This document shows, in pieces, positions 55,538-63,688 of a stretch of DNA of 64,000 nucleotides. This stretch comes from Chitinasiproducens palmae (GTDB taxonomy: Bacteria; Pseudomonadota; Gammaproteobacteria; Burkholderiales; Burkholderiaceae), in contig NZ_FNLO01000002.1 of the NCBI RefSeq assembly GCF_900095735.1, forward strand, positions 75,626 to 139,625. Direction: 5' to 3'. The position numbers and the translations under genes are program-made. Each line of letters begins with the position of its first letter. The first letter of the stretch is position 1. The notes under the pieces are model-generated. The model was not told where the DNA came from and did not search any database. It saw only the letters and a program-made list of their open reading frames with translations.

Positions 55538-56407
55538 TCAATAAGCCTGGATGCTGGCCGTCAGCGTGTTGACAGTCAGTGACCAGCCATCGACCATCAC
55601 GAAAAGCAGAAGCTTCAGCGGCAGCGAAATGACGAGCGGCGACAGCATCATCATGCCCATGGCCATCAATACCGACGACACGACCAGGTCGATGATCAGG
55701 AACGGCAGGAACAGGAGGCTGCCGATCTGAAACGCGGTCTTGAGTTCGCTGAGCAGGAAGGCCGAGGCCTTGACGACGAAGCTGTAGCGCTCGGGCGACG
55801 TCACCTCGCCTTCCCCGGCAAGCCGTGCGATCTGCGCGAGGGCGGCCTTGTTGGTCTGTGCGAGCATGAAGCGCGCAAGCGGCTGTTCCGCGCGCTTCAC
55901 CGCCTCCTGGAAGCCGATTTCATTTCGATCGAACGGCAGAACGGCGTCCTGCCAGACGCGGTCGGCCACCGGGCGCATCACCAGCAAGGTCAGCATCAGC
56001 GCGATGCCGGTGATCAACCGTGCCGGCAGGCCCTGTTGCAGGCCTAGCGCCTGGCGCAGCAGCGACAACACGATCACGAAGCGCATGAAGCAGGTCATCA
56101 CCATGACCAATGCCGGCAACAGGCCGAGCAGTGTCATGAACAGAAGGATCTGCGTCTTGACGCTGAAGTCGCCCGCCGCGGCGCCCACGCCGGTTGCGCC
56201 CGCCAACGGTGCGACGGCATCGGCGAAGGCATCGCCGGGCGCCGCCAGGGCGGGAACCGTCCACGCCAGCAGCGCGATGCTCAGCGCCAAAACCGCGACG
56301 GTGCGGACCGCGCCCGGGCGTCGCGCTGTCGATGGCGTGGTCGCGGCCCGGCGACGCGCGGCGTGTCGGCCCCCTTGCACGAGCCGATTCGGCAGCGGGT
56401 GTCTCAC
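55538..56407 (-). CDS. fliP: Flagellar export protein FliP
   Basis: A 289-residue export-gate protein. A cleaved signal-like N-terminus (VAVLALSIALLAWTVPALAAPG) precedes the conserved core LLGLLPALVMVMTCFMRFVIVLSLLRQALG and the C-terminal LLFLPFLIIDLVVSSVLMAMGMMMLSP. It starts with GTG at 56407, overlapping the fliN stop as GTGA. Its N-terminal extension (about 30 Arg-rich residues before the signal) is longer than usual. Confidence 0.96.
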   Translation of the reverse strand: MRHPLPNRLVQGGRHAARRRAATTPSTARRPGAVRTVAVLALSIALLAWTVPALAAPGDAFADAVAPLAGATGVGAAAGDFSVKTQILLFMTLLGLLPALVMVMTCFMRFVIVLSLLRQALGLQQGLPARLITGIALMLTLLVMRPVADRVWQDAVLPFDRNEIGFQEAVKRAEQPLARFMLAQTNKAALAQIARLAGEGEVTSPERYSFVVKASAFLLSELKTAFQIGSLLFLPFLIIDLVVSSVLMAMGMMMLSPLVISLPLKLLLFVMVDGWSLTVNTLTASIQAY

Positions 56408-56739
56408 GGCGCCAGATCGCTCAGGTCCTGCAAGGAGACGATTCGCAGACCGTAGCTATCGCCCGATACGACCGTCTCGCCTGTGCCCACCTCGGTGCCG
56501 TTGAGTTTGATCGGCAGCGGCGTGCCTGCACTACGGTCGAGTTCCAGGACGGAGCCTGGGCCGAGTTCCAGCAGTTCGCTCAGCATCAACGTGACGCTGC
56601 CCACCTCGAGCGTGAGTTTCACCGGTATGCGCGCGAGCAGGCGCAGCGCGTCGCGCGAGTGGGGCGTGCCGTTGTCGCCGCCATGTAGGTCGTCGAAGGC
56701 GTCGGGCATGCCAGATTGGCTCAGACTAGGTTCGCTCAT
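56404..56739 (-). CDS. fliN: Flagellar motor switch protein FliN
   Basis: A 111-residue C-ring protein. The C-terminal SpoA domain (ARIPVKLTLEVGSVTLMLSELLELGPGSVLELDR onward to RIVSLQDLSDLAP) is well matched; the N-terminal 35 residues are variable. GGAG lies upstream within the end of fliM, 3 bases separate the genes. Confidence 0.93.
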   Translation of the reverse strand: MSEPSLSQSGMPDAFDDLHGGDNGTPHSRDALRLLARIPVKLTLEVGSVTLMLSELLELGPGSVLELDRSAGTPLPIKLNGTEVGTGETVVSGDSYGLRIVSLQDLSDLAP

Positions 56740-56742
56740 GTT

Positions 56743-57603
56743 CTACTCCAGAAATTCCAGGGAAGTCAGGCACAGCTTGCCGGCGCGCTCGTGAACGCGG
56801 CCACGCAGCAGTGCCTGTTCGCCGATGCACACGGTGGCCACGTTGGGATTGGACGTGGCAACGACCTGTCCGGGACGCAAGTCAAGGATCTCCGCGATCG
56901 ACAGCCGCAAGTCGAGCACGTGCGCCCGCATGCACAGCGCAATCCGGCGTCCGACATGGTCGTGTCCGCCGGTCTGTCGGAGCTCGGCATCGCGTGGGCC
57001 GCCGCTCAGCGAAGAGAACAGACGCACCTGCGCCGCGGTGTCCAATTCGATACTCACCGCGCCTACAGGCGCGCCGTCGATCGACACCGTGCCTTTCGCC
57101 CCAAGTGGCGGCAACACATACGCCAGGGTTGTGGCACGTTCAGGAACGTAGGACAACCGACGGCCGAGCGCCTGCACACATTCTTCGGCAAGCAACTGCG
57201 CGAGTCGGCGAGCCGTGCCGCTGGCGGGTGCATCGGGCCGGCGTGGCGGTGCTGCGGCCGCCAGCGCGCTCACGGGCGCGGTGCCGTATCGAACGTCGAT
57301 GAGCCGTGCAAGCAGGTCGGAATCGAACCGCCAGCGGACTTGCGCGCCGTCGAGATCGGTGTCGACGACAACGGCGTTCGGCGCTACGTCCGTCGCGTCC
57401 GAAGCGTCGCTCAGATGCATGTTCGCAACGTCGAAGGTGTGCGCAGGCAAGTTTGCGCAGCGCTGCGCAAGAACGCGGGCGATGTCACCGGCCAGGTCCT
57501 CGCCGAAGGGGGCCAGCTGGTGCACGGGTCGGCCGAGCAGATGCGAAGGAACCGCGACACAGGATGTCGCGTTGAACGGGGGAGCGACGCAGCGTAGTGC
57601 CAT
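56743..57603 (-). CDS. fliM: Flagellar motor switch protein FliM, divergent
   Basis: A 286-residue C-ring protein (from MALRCVAPPF). The C-terminal SpoA domain (LRLSIAEILDLRPGQVVATSN...VCIGEQALLRGRVHERAGK) and FliM-like middle region (RLFSSLSG, VLPPLGAKGTVSIDG) support the call together with its place before fliN. No EIDALL-type CheY-binding motif is visible at the N-terminus from any candidate start, unlike polar-flagellum FliM of about 330 residues. Other starts: ATG 57651 and GTG 57735. First gene of the leftward operon. Confidence 0.85.
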   Translation of the reverse strand: MALRCVAPPFNATSCVAVPSHLLGRPVHQLAPFGEDLAGDIARVLAQRCANLPAHTFDVANMHLSDASDATDVAPNAVVVDTDLDGAQVRWRFDSDLLARLIDVRYGTAPVSALAAAAPPRRPDAPASGTARRLAQLLAEECVQALGRRLSYVPERATTLAYVLPPLGAKGTVSIDGAPVGAVSIELDTAAQVRLFSSLSGGPRDAELRQTGGHDHVGRRIALCMRAHVLDLRLSIAEILDLRPGQVVATSNPNVATVCIGEQALLRGRVHERAGKLCLTSLEFLE

Positions 57604-58344
57604 GTTGATGACTGAATGAAATGGGACAGGCAAGCCCACCGCGGGCGGCATCGACAGCCTTGCGGTGGACGCTGCCGCCGCGGTGCCGCCTACGTGATCT
57701 GCCGATCGGCTTTGACGAATTATGAAAATCCACACGCCAGGATGTCGAGCGATTAGTCGTGAAGCGCGCGCTCAGGATCGCTGCTCGCCGGAAATTAGCT
57801 GAATAGGAAGCGTCTTCTTGACGGCGATCGGGTGCCGCTATAGCGGCACGGCTCGCTTGCGTCGACGACGCGACCGCGCGCGGTTAGCCCCGGGTGTTAG
57901 CCCCGCGTGCGACTCCCACCGCATGCGACTCCCACCGCGTGCGACTCCCAGCGTGTGCGGTTTCACCCCGCTGCGCACGCCGCGCTGCCCAGCCGAGCGC
58001 CGGTGCGCGTATGCCGAGGCGGCGAGTGCGCCGTCGCACTGCGACGCACGCCGTCGCGCGAACGCGTCGAGCGGCGCTGCTCGACGGCCTGGACGGCGCC
58101 GTCCGGAGGGCGGTCGTGCGCGGCGCGCATCACGACTAATCCGGCCGCCTCATGGTTTTTAACTCGCGGCGCGGCAACCGTTGGCCGAATAATCCACTTC
58201 GACCGCTGTACGTGGCGGCCGATACGTCGGCGACGGTGGACGTGCCGCCGCCGCCGTCGTACAGCCTCGCGGCAGGCGGCTGCGACGCGCGGCACGCCGT
58301 AGCGACCGTCGATGCCGCGGCATCAACAACAAGGGAGAGCAGCA
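57604..58344. other. Divergent flagellar promoter region, no lafK
   Basis: About 740 bases between fliM and fliE starts, with no supported gene. In Flag-2 loci the sigma-54 activator gene lafK is found here; no frame has an AAA+ domain. The segment has a 3 x 16-bp repeat (57908-57955). I found no confident sigma-54 or sigma-28 promoter; TTGGCCGAATAAT near 58180 is only a partial FliA -10-like match. Confidence 0.7.
57908..57955. repeat. 16-bp tandem repeat, three copies
   Basis: TGCGACTCCCACCGCA, TGCGACTCCCACCGCG and TGCGACTCCCAGCGTG follow each other in the divergent flagellar promoter region. Confidence 0.85.
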
Positions 58345-58671
58345 GTGCAAGCGATGACAGCCAGTTTCGAGAGCATGCGGGTCGCCGGTTCCGCATCGGC
58401 GCCGTACAGCGTGCAGGCCGTGTCGGCGTCGATCGACGGCGCGCAGGCGAAAAGCAGCTTCGGCACCTACCTCGATGACGCGTTGCACGCGATCGACGCG
58501 CGGCAACACGCCGCCGCCGCCCGCATGCAGGAAGTGGACTCGGGTCGCAGCGACGACCTGGTCGGCGCGATGCTGGCGAGCCAGGACGCCACCTTGTCCT
58601 TCGCGATGCTGACGCAGGTGCGCAACAAGGTGGTGGCGGCGCTCGACGATCTGCTGAAGATGCCGGTTTGA
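58345..58671 (+). CDS. fliE: Flagellar hook-basal body protein FliE
   Basis: A 108-residue protein. C-terminal FliE motif region FGTYLDDALHAIDARQHAAAARM and DDLVGAMLASQDATLSFAMLTQVRNKVVAALDDLLKMPV. GTG at 58345 has AAGGGAGA seven bases upstream; ATG at 58354 lies farther from it. First gene of the rightward fliEFGHIJ operon. Confidence 0.94.
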   Translation: MQAMTASFESMRVAGSASAPYSVQAVSASIDGAQAKSSFGTYLDDALHAIDARQHAAAARMQEVDSGRSDDLVGAMLASQDATLSFAMLTQVRNKVVAALDDLLKMPV

Positions 58672-58687
58672 GGGCGGGACGACTATC

Positions 58688-60310
58688 GTGCTTGCAACTC
58701 TGAGAACCGCTGCGTCGAATTGGCGCATGCGACTGCCGCCACTGCCGAGCGCCGCGGCGCTGTCGCGTTTCACGCCACTCGTGGTGCTGGCCATCGCGCT
58801 GAGCGTTCTGGCCACGCTTTATCTACGAATTGACGAGGCCAGCTACAAGCCGGTGTTCGGTGCGCGCGAGCGGGTCCCGACGGACCGGATGTTGTCGGTG
58901 CTGGACGAGGACGGCATCGCCTATCGCCTCGACCCCGACACCGGGCAGGTGCTGGTGCCGGCCGGCAAGCTCGGGCGTGCACGCGTGGTGCTGGCCGGCA
59001 AGGGCGTCACCGCGCACTTGCCGGCGGGGCTTGAACAGGTGGAGGAAGACGGACCGTTGGGCACCAGCCAGTTCGTGCAGCAGGTGCGGTTCCGGCGCGC
59101 GCTGGAAGCCGAGCTGGCGCAGAGCATCGCCGCGCTCGAACCGGTTGAGGCCGCGCGCGTACACCTGTCGATCGCGCGCTCGACCTCGTTCGTCGCGCCG
59201 GACGGGGAGAAAAGCTCCGCGTCGGTGGTGGTGACGCTGCGGCCCGGCCAGACGCTGTCGAAGGAGCAGATTGCCGCCGTAATCAGCCTGGTGGCGGGCA
59301 GTACGCCCAACCTGGCGCGTGAACGCGTCGCGCTGGTGGATCAGCGCGGCGCGCTGCTTTCGGCGCACGTCGACCTGGACGACGACACGCTGACCGATGG
59401 CGACGGCGCCCAGCGTATTCGCGAACGCACGTTGAGCAACATCCACGACTTGCTCGCGCCGGTGATCGGCGCCGGGAACTACCGCGCCAGCGTCACTGCG
59501 GAGATCAATGCCGACCGCGTCGAGGAAACGCGCGAGCAATACGGCGAAGCGCCGAAGATGCTCAACGAGGCGGTGCGTGACGAACGTGACACCGAGCCGG
59601 TCGCCGCGGGCGTGCCGGGCACGCTGAGCAACCGTCCGGTGCCGCCGGCCGCGGCCAGCGCGGCGCAGCCGGGCATCGGACTCGCGCGCAACGCGGCCAC
59701 CCGTCAGTTCACGTACGACCGCAGCGTGATGCAGATCAGGCGGGCGCGGGGCCGGCTCGAGAAGCTCAGCGTTGCCGTGGTGCTGAACAACCGCGCCGCG
59801 CCGGAAGCGGGCAAGCCGTGGTCTGCCGAGCAACTGGCGTCGATCGAGAAGCTCTTGCGCGGCGGCCTCGGGCTGGACAGCGCGCGCGGCGATCAGTTGG
59901 TGGTATCGAGCCTCGGTTTCCCGAGCGCCCCGTCGCCGCTGCCCTGGTGGCAACGCGAGGACAACGTCGAGCGTGCGATCCGCTACGGCGCCTACGGCGT
60001 GCTCGGTCTGCTCGGTTTCTTGTTGGTCGTGCGCCCATTGCTGCGCGGCTTTCTGCAATGGGTGCAGCACCGTTACGCGCACGTACCGTTCGGCGGCGTG
60101 GCCACCAATGGGACCGCCGCGCATGCGGCCGGTGCGGCTCGCGAGGTTGGCCTGGCTCACGCCGATACGGCCGGTTTGACGGTGCTGCGCGGCGTCGAGC
60201 TGCCCGGCGACGATTCCGGAACCGACGAGATGCTCGCGCATGTGCAGAAGCTCGCTGAAAAGGAGCCGGAGCGCGTCGCCGAGGTGGTCAAGCAATGGAT
60301 CAAACACTGA
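58688..60310 (+). CDS. fliF: Flagellar MS-ring protein FliF
   Basis: A 540-residue membrane ring protein with an N-terminal helix (VVLAIALSVLATLYLRI), the SctJ/FliF secretin-like domain (YRLDPDTGQVLVPAGKLGRARVVLAGKG), a periplasmic part and a C-terminal membrane helix (GAYGVLGLLGFLLVVRPLL) followed by a FliG-binding tail ending VAEVVKQWIKH. GTG start at 58688. TGATG overlap with fliG. Confidence 0.96.
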   Translation: MLATLRTAASNWRMRLPPLPSAAALSRFTPLVVLAIALSVLATLYLRIDEASYKPVFGARERVPTDRMLSVLDEDGIAYRLDPDTGQVLVPAGKLGRARVVLAGKGVTAHLPAGLEQVEEDGPLGTSQFVQQVRFRRALEAELAQSIAALEPVEAARVHLSIARSTSFVAPDGEKSSASVVVTLRPGQTLSKEQIAAVISLVAGSTPNLARERVALVDQRGALLSAHVDLDDDTLTDGDGAQRIRERTLSNIHDLLAPVIGAGNYRASVTAEINADRVEETREQYGEAPKMLNEAVRDERDTEPVAAGVPGTLSNRPVPPAAASAAQPGIGLARNAATRQFTYDRSVMQIRRARGRLEKLSVAVVLNNRAAPEAGKPWSAEQLASIEKLLRGGLGLDSARGDQLVVSSLGFPSAPSPLPWWQREDNVERAIRYGAYGVLGLLGFLLVVRPLLRGFLQWVQHRYAHVPFGGVATNGTAAHAAGAAREVGLAHADTAGLTVLRGVELPGDDSGTDEMLAHVQKLAEKEPERVAEVVKQWIKH

Positions 60311-61629
60311 TGGCGAAGACATCGAAGGACCGGGACGGCCGGAAGGACGCGGCGCCGCAACAGGTCGCCGAAGGCGCCGGCGACAGCGCGGCGCAACGGA
60401 ATCAGCCCGCCACTGCGCCAGAGCGCAAGGGCAGCGCGAATACGGCGTCGTCGGCCAGCAGCGCGGTCGCGCCGGCATCGGCATCGACATCGACATCCGC
60501 ACCGGCGACGGCGGCGAGCGGCGTTGCCTCGTCCGCCGAGTCGGCTCCGCAGGCGCCTGCCGTGGGCGCGCCGGGACCTGCCGCGTCGGCCGACGTGCGG
60601 CGCGAGCCGGGCGGCGAAGCCGGGCCGAGCGCGGCCGCGCAGGCATTGCGCCGCGCCGCCATCGTGCTGTTGTGCATGGGCGAGGGACAGGCCGCGGGCG
60701 TGATGCGCTGTCTGAGCCGGCCGGAGCTGCTCAGGCTGACCCAGGCGATGGCCGAGCTGGGCGGCGTGAAGATGGACGCCGTCCATGACGCGTTGCGGGC
60801 GTTCTTCCGCGATTACCAGGAGCAAAGTGGCATACATGGCGCGTCGCGCGGCTTTCTCCAGCGCACGCTGGACATCGCCCTGGGCGAGCCGATTGCCGAT
60901 ACCGTCCTCGACGGCATCTACGGCGGTCGCGTACGCGCGCGCATCGCTCGGCTGCAATGGCTGTCGCCACGCGCGATCGCCGAGCGGCTAGCGACCGAGC
61001 ACGTGCGCATGCAGGGCTGCTTCCTCGCGCTGCTGCCGCCCGAGCAGGCCAGTGCGGTGGTCGCCGCGCTGCCGGCCGCACAGCGCGAACTGGTCCTTCT
61101 CAACGTCGCCAAGGTCGACGAGATCGACCACGCCATGTTGGAGGAGGTGGACCGCCTGGTCGAGGACTGTCTGTGCGATCTCGGCGCGCAAGGTACGCAG
61201 GTGGAGGGCATGCGACATGCAGCCGACATCGTCAACGGCCTGGGTGGCGACCGCGCCGAGACCATCGAGCAGTTGCGCTCGCGCGATCCGGTCGTCGCCG
61301 ACGAAATCGAGAAGAACGTGTACAGCATCGGTGTCATCGCGTGGCAGTCCGAGCAGACCTTGCTTCGCTTGCTCGAAGTCGTGTCCTTGGACGAGTGGGC
61401 GGTGGCGCTCAAAGGCAACGATCTGGATCCGGAAGTGCGCCGGGCGCTTGAACGCGTGATGCCGCGGCGGCAGCAGCAAAGCTTCGCGGATGCGATGCGC
61501 AGGGCCGGACCGATAGGGGCGTCCAGGCGCGCACGCGTGCGCGAACAGATCATGAGCCAGGTCCGCGCGATGACTGCCACGGGTGAATTCGAGCTGCGCC
61601 TGGCGCCAGAGGATGAGGACGCGACGTGA
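60310..61629 (+). CDS. fliG: Flagellar motor switch protein FliG with Ala/Ser/Pro-rich N-terminal extension
   Basis: A 439-residue C-ring rotor protein (polar FliG is about 330). The first 105 residues are Ala-, Ser- and Pro-rich low complexity. The FliG core starts at ALRRAAIVLLCMGEG and includes middle and C-terminal ALKG segment (WAVALKGNDLDPEVRRALERVM). The DDR charged motif of the E. coli motor helix is SEQ here. Start ATG 60310 overlaps the fliF stop; an alternative ATG at 60295 exists. GTGA overlap with fliH. Confidence 0.95.
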   Translation: MAKTSKDRDGRKDAAPQQVAEGAGDSAAQRNQPATAPERKGSANTASSASSAVAPASASTSTSAPATAASGVASSAESAPQAPAVGAPGPAASADVRREPGGEAGPSAAAQALRRAAIVLLCMGEGQAAGVMRCLSRPELLRLTQAMAELGGVKMDAVHDALRAFFRDYQEQSGIHGASRGFLQRTLDIALGEPIADTVLDGIYGGRVRARIARLQWLSPRAIAERLATEHVRMQGCFLALLPPEQASAVVAALPAAQRELVLLNVAKVDEIDHAMLEEVDRLVEDCLCDLGAQGTQVEGMRHAADIVNGLGGDRAETIEQLRSRDPVVADEIEKNVYSIGVIAWQSEQTLLRLLEVVSLDEWAVALKGNDLDPEVRRALERVMPRRQQQSFADAMRRAGPIGASRRARVREQIMSQVRAMTATGEFELRLAPEDEDAT

Positions 61630-62384
61630 CCCGCTATGCGTTATACCGTTTCCCCGCGCTGGCGGAGCCGTCGCCGCGCGACGATGTGTGCCAGGTCGAC
61701 CCGGCGCTCGCCGATGGCTACGAGGCGGGCCGCGAGATCGGCTACGCGGACGGGCGGCAGGCGGGGCACGCCGAGGGCAGGCGCGTCGGTCTGGCCGAAG
61801 GATTGACCGAGGGGCGGCAGGCCGGCGAGCGCGCCGCGCGCGACGCGCTCGCGCGTCGCTTCGACAGTGTCCTGCGCACGCTCGACCGCGCGGCGGCCGC
61901 ATTGCGCGACGTCCACGCGCAGTACTGCGACGCGCGCCGGGGCGAGCTGATCGATCTGGTCGAGAAGGTGACGCGGCAGGTCATCCGGTGCGAACTGACG
62001 CTGCAACCGGAACAGTTGCTCAAGTTGATCGACGGGGCGCTCTGCGCGCTGCCCGCGACCGACGAGGCGCCCGAGATCCATTTGCCCCCGGAGGAATGCG
62101 CGAGGCTGGCCGAACTCGGGCAGGTGCGCGCCGATGGTTGGCGTCTGATTGCGGACCGGGCGCTACAGGCCGGCGAATGCCGGGTGCGGGCCGGCGGGCA
62201 GGAAGTCGACGCGGGCTGCACGCATCGGCTGCAGGCCTGCCTCGAACAGTTACGCGACGCGGTCGAGAGCGCGTCCGACGACGCGAACGTCGCGCCGAAT
62301 GTCGTGCCGGATGTCATGTCAGAGGCCGCGGGCGCCGATGACGAGGGACGAACGGCGGCACGGCGCGCGGACGGCGGACCATGA
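61626..62384 (+). CDS. fliH: Flagellar export ATPase regulator FliH
   Basis: A 252-residue protein. The N-terminal third has the FliH GxxxG/AxxxG series (GYEAGREIGYADGRQAGHAEG and on), expected to form helix packing, followed by a helical C-terminal domain that binds FliI. GTG start at 61626 overlapping the fliG stop. The last 30 residues are acidic and variable. Confidence 0.93.
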   Translation: MTRYALYRFPALAEPSPRDDVCQVDPALADGYEAGREIGYADGRQAGHAEGRRVGLAEGLTEGRQAGERAARDALARRFDSVLRTLDRAAAALRDVHAQYCDARRGELIDLVEKVTRQVIRCELTLQPEQLLKLIDGALCALPATDEAPEIHLPPEECARLAELGQVRADGWRLIADRALQAGECRVRAGGQEVDAGCTHRLQACLEQLRDAVESASDDANVAPNVVPDVMSEAAGADDEGRTAARRADGGP

Positions 62385-63688
62385 GCGCGCGCTTGTTCGA
62401 GGACGTCGCGCTGCGCGACGTGCCGCTGACTCGACCCACAGGGCGTCTGGTCGGTGTCACCGGCATGCTGCTGCGGGCAAGCGGATGCGCGTTGCCCACC
62501 GGCGCGCGCTGCCGCGTGCAGCAAGCCGGCGGCACGTGGCTGGAAGCAGAAGTCGTCGGCTTCGGCGCGGACGCGACGTTTCTGATGCCGTTCAAGCGCC
62601 CGGTGGGGCTGGTCGCCGGCGCCGACGTGCAGCCGGTCAACCGTCGCAAGCGCCCGCGCATCGGGCCGCAATGGCTGGGCCGGATGATCAACGGGCTCGG
62701 CGAACCGATCGATGGCGCGGGACCGCTGGGTGGCGTGCACCTGCTCGCCGCGCATCCGCCGACGGTCGACCCGTTGCGCAAGCGGCCGGTGCGCGAAGTG
62801 CTCGATGTCGGGGTGCGGGCGATCAACGGCCCGCTCACGCTGGGGCGCGGACAACGCGTCGGGTTGATGGCGGGCAGCGGCGTCGGCAAGAGTGTGCTGC
62901 TCGGCATGATTTCCCGCGGCACCGACGCCGACGTGGTCGTGGTGGGGCTGATCGGCGAGCGCGGTCGCGAGGTAGGCGAGTTCGTGGACGAGGCGCTCGG
63001 CGCCGCCGGCCGGGCGAAATCGGTGCTGATCGTGGCGCCCGCTGACGAATCGCCGCTGATGCGCGTGCGAGCGACCGAACTGGCGCACGTCGTTGCCGCG
63101 CATTACCGCGATCACGGCCAGCACGTGCTGCTGCTGGTCGACTCGCTGACGCGCTACGCGATGGCGCGGCGCGAGATCGCGCTGGCGCTCGGCGAGCCGC
63201 CCGCCACCAAGGGCTATCCGCCGTCCGTCTTCGGCGGCTTGCCAGAGCTGGTCGAATCGGCCGGCAACGGCACCGGCGCGGGCAGCATGAGCGCGATCTA
63301 TACCGTGCTCGCGGAGGGCGACGATCAGAACGATCCGGTGGTCGACACGGCACGCGCGATCCTGGATGGCCACATCGTTCTGGCGCGCACGCTGGCCGAG
63401 CGCGGTCATTTTCCCGCCATCGACGTCGCGCGTTCGGTGAGCCGGTGCGCGTCGCAGATATGCGAGCGCGCGCACCTGCAACGCGTGCGCACACTGCGCG
63501 CGCACATGGAGCGTTACGAGGCGATTCGCGAGTTGATTCCGCTGGGCGGCTACGTGGCCGGCGCCGACCCGCTGACGGATCAGGCGGTTAAGCTGGCCCC
63601 CGCGATCGACGCCTTTCTCAAACAGGAGATCGACGAATGCACACGCTTCGACGAGACGGCGCAGCGGCTGCGGGCGTTGCTCGCATGA
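62381..63688 (+). CDS. fliI: Flagellum-specific ATPase FliI
   Basis: A 435-residue ATPase of the F1-beta type. Walker A GSGVGKS near 166-172, Walker B LLLVDSLTRYA near 250-258, and the conserved PAARGYPPSVF-like segment ATKGYPPSVFGGLPELVESAGNG. ATGA overlap with fliH. It energises protein export with FliH and FliJ. Confidence 0.97.
   Translation: MSARLFEDVALRDVPLTRPTGRLVGVTGMLLRASGCALPTGARCRVQQAGGTWLEAEVVGFGADATFLMPFKRPVGLVAGADVQPVNRRKRPRIGPQWLGRMINGLGEPIDGAGPLGGVHLLAAHPPTVDPLRKRPVREVLDVGVRAINGPLTLGRGQRVGLMAGSGVGKSVLLGMISRGTDADVVVVGLIGERGREVGEFVDEALGAAGRAKSVLIVAPADESPLMRVRATELAHVVAAHYRDHGQHVLLLVDSLTRYAMARREIALALGEPPATKGYPPSVFGGLPELVESAGNGTGAGSMSAIYTVLAEGDDQNDPVVDTARAILDGHIVLARTLAERGHFPAIDVARSVSRCASQICERAHLQRVRTLRAHMERYEAIRELIPLGGYVAGADPLTDQAVKLAPAIDAFLKQEIDECTRFDETAQRLRALLA

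Noticed and set aside
58156-58192. Sigma-28 promoter for fliE (GCCGAATAA)
   Set aside because: The -10-like match is partial and no -35 element lies at the right spacing.
57604-58344. A hidden lafK gene between fliM and fliE
   Set aside because: The space could only hold a protein under 250 residues and no frame has Walker or sigma-54 activator (GAFTGA-like) motifs.
58823-60646. A 607-residue open frame antisense to fliF and fliG
   Set aside because: Composition typical of antisense shadows; the sense frames are clear flagellar genes with coupled starts and stops.
61742-63505. A 587-residue minus-strand frame across fliH and fliI
   Set aside because: Antisense shadow of two certain genes.
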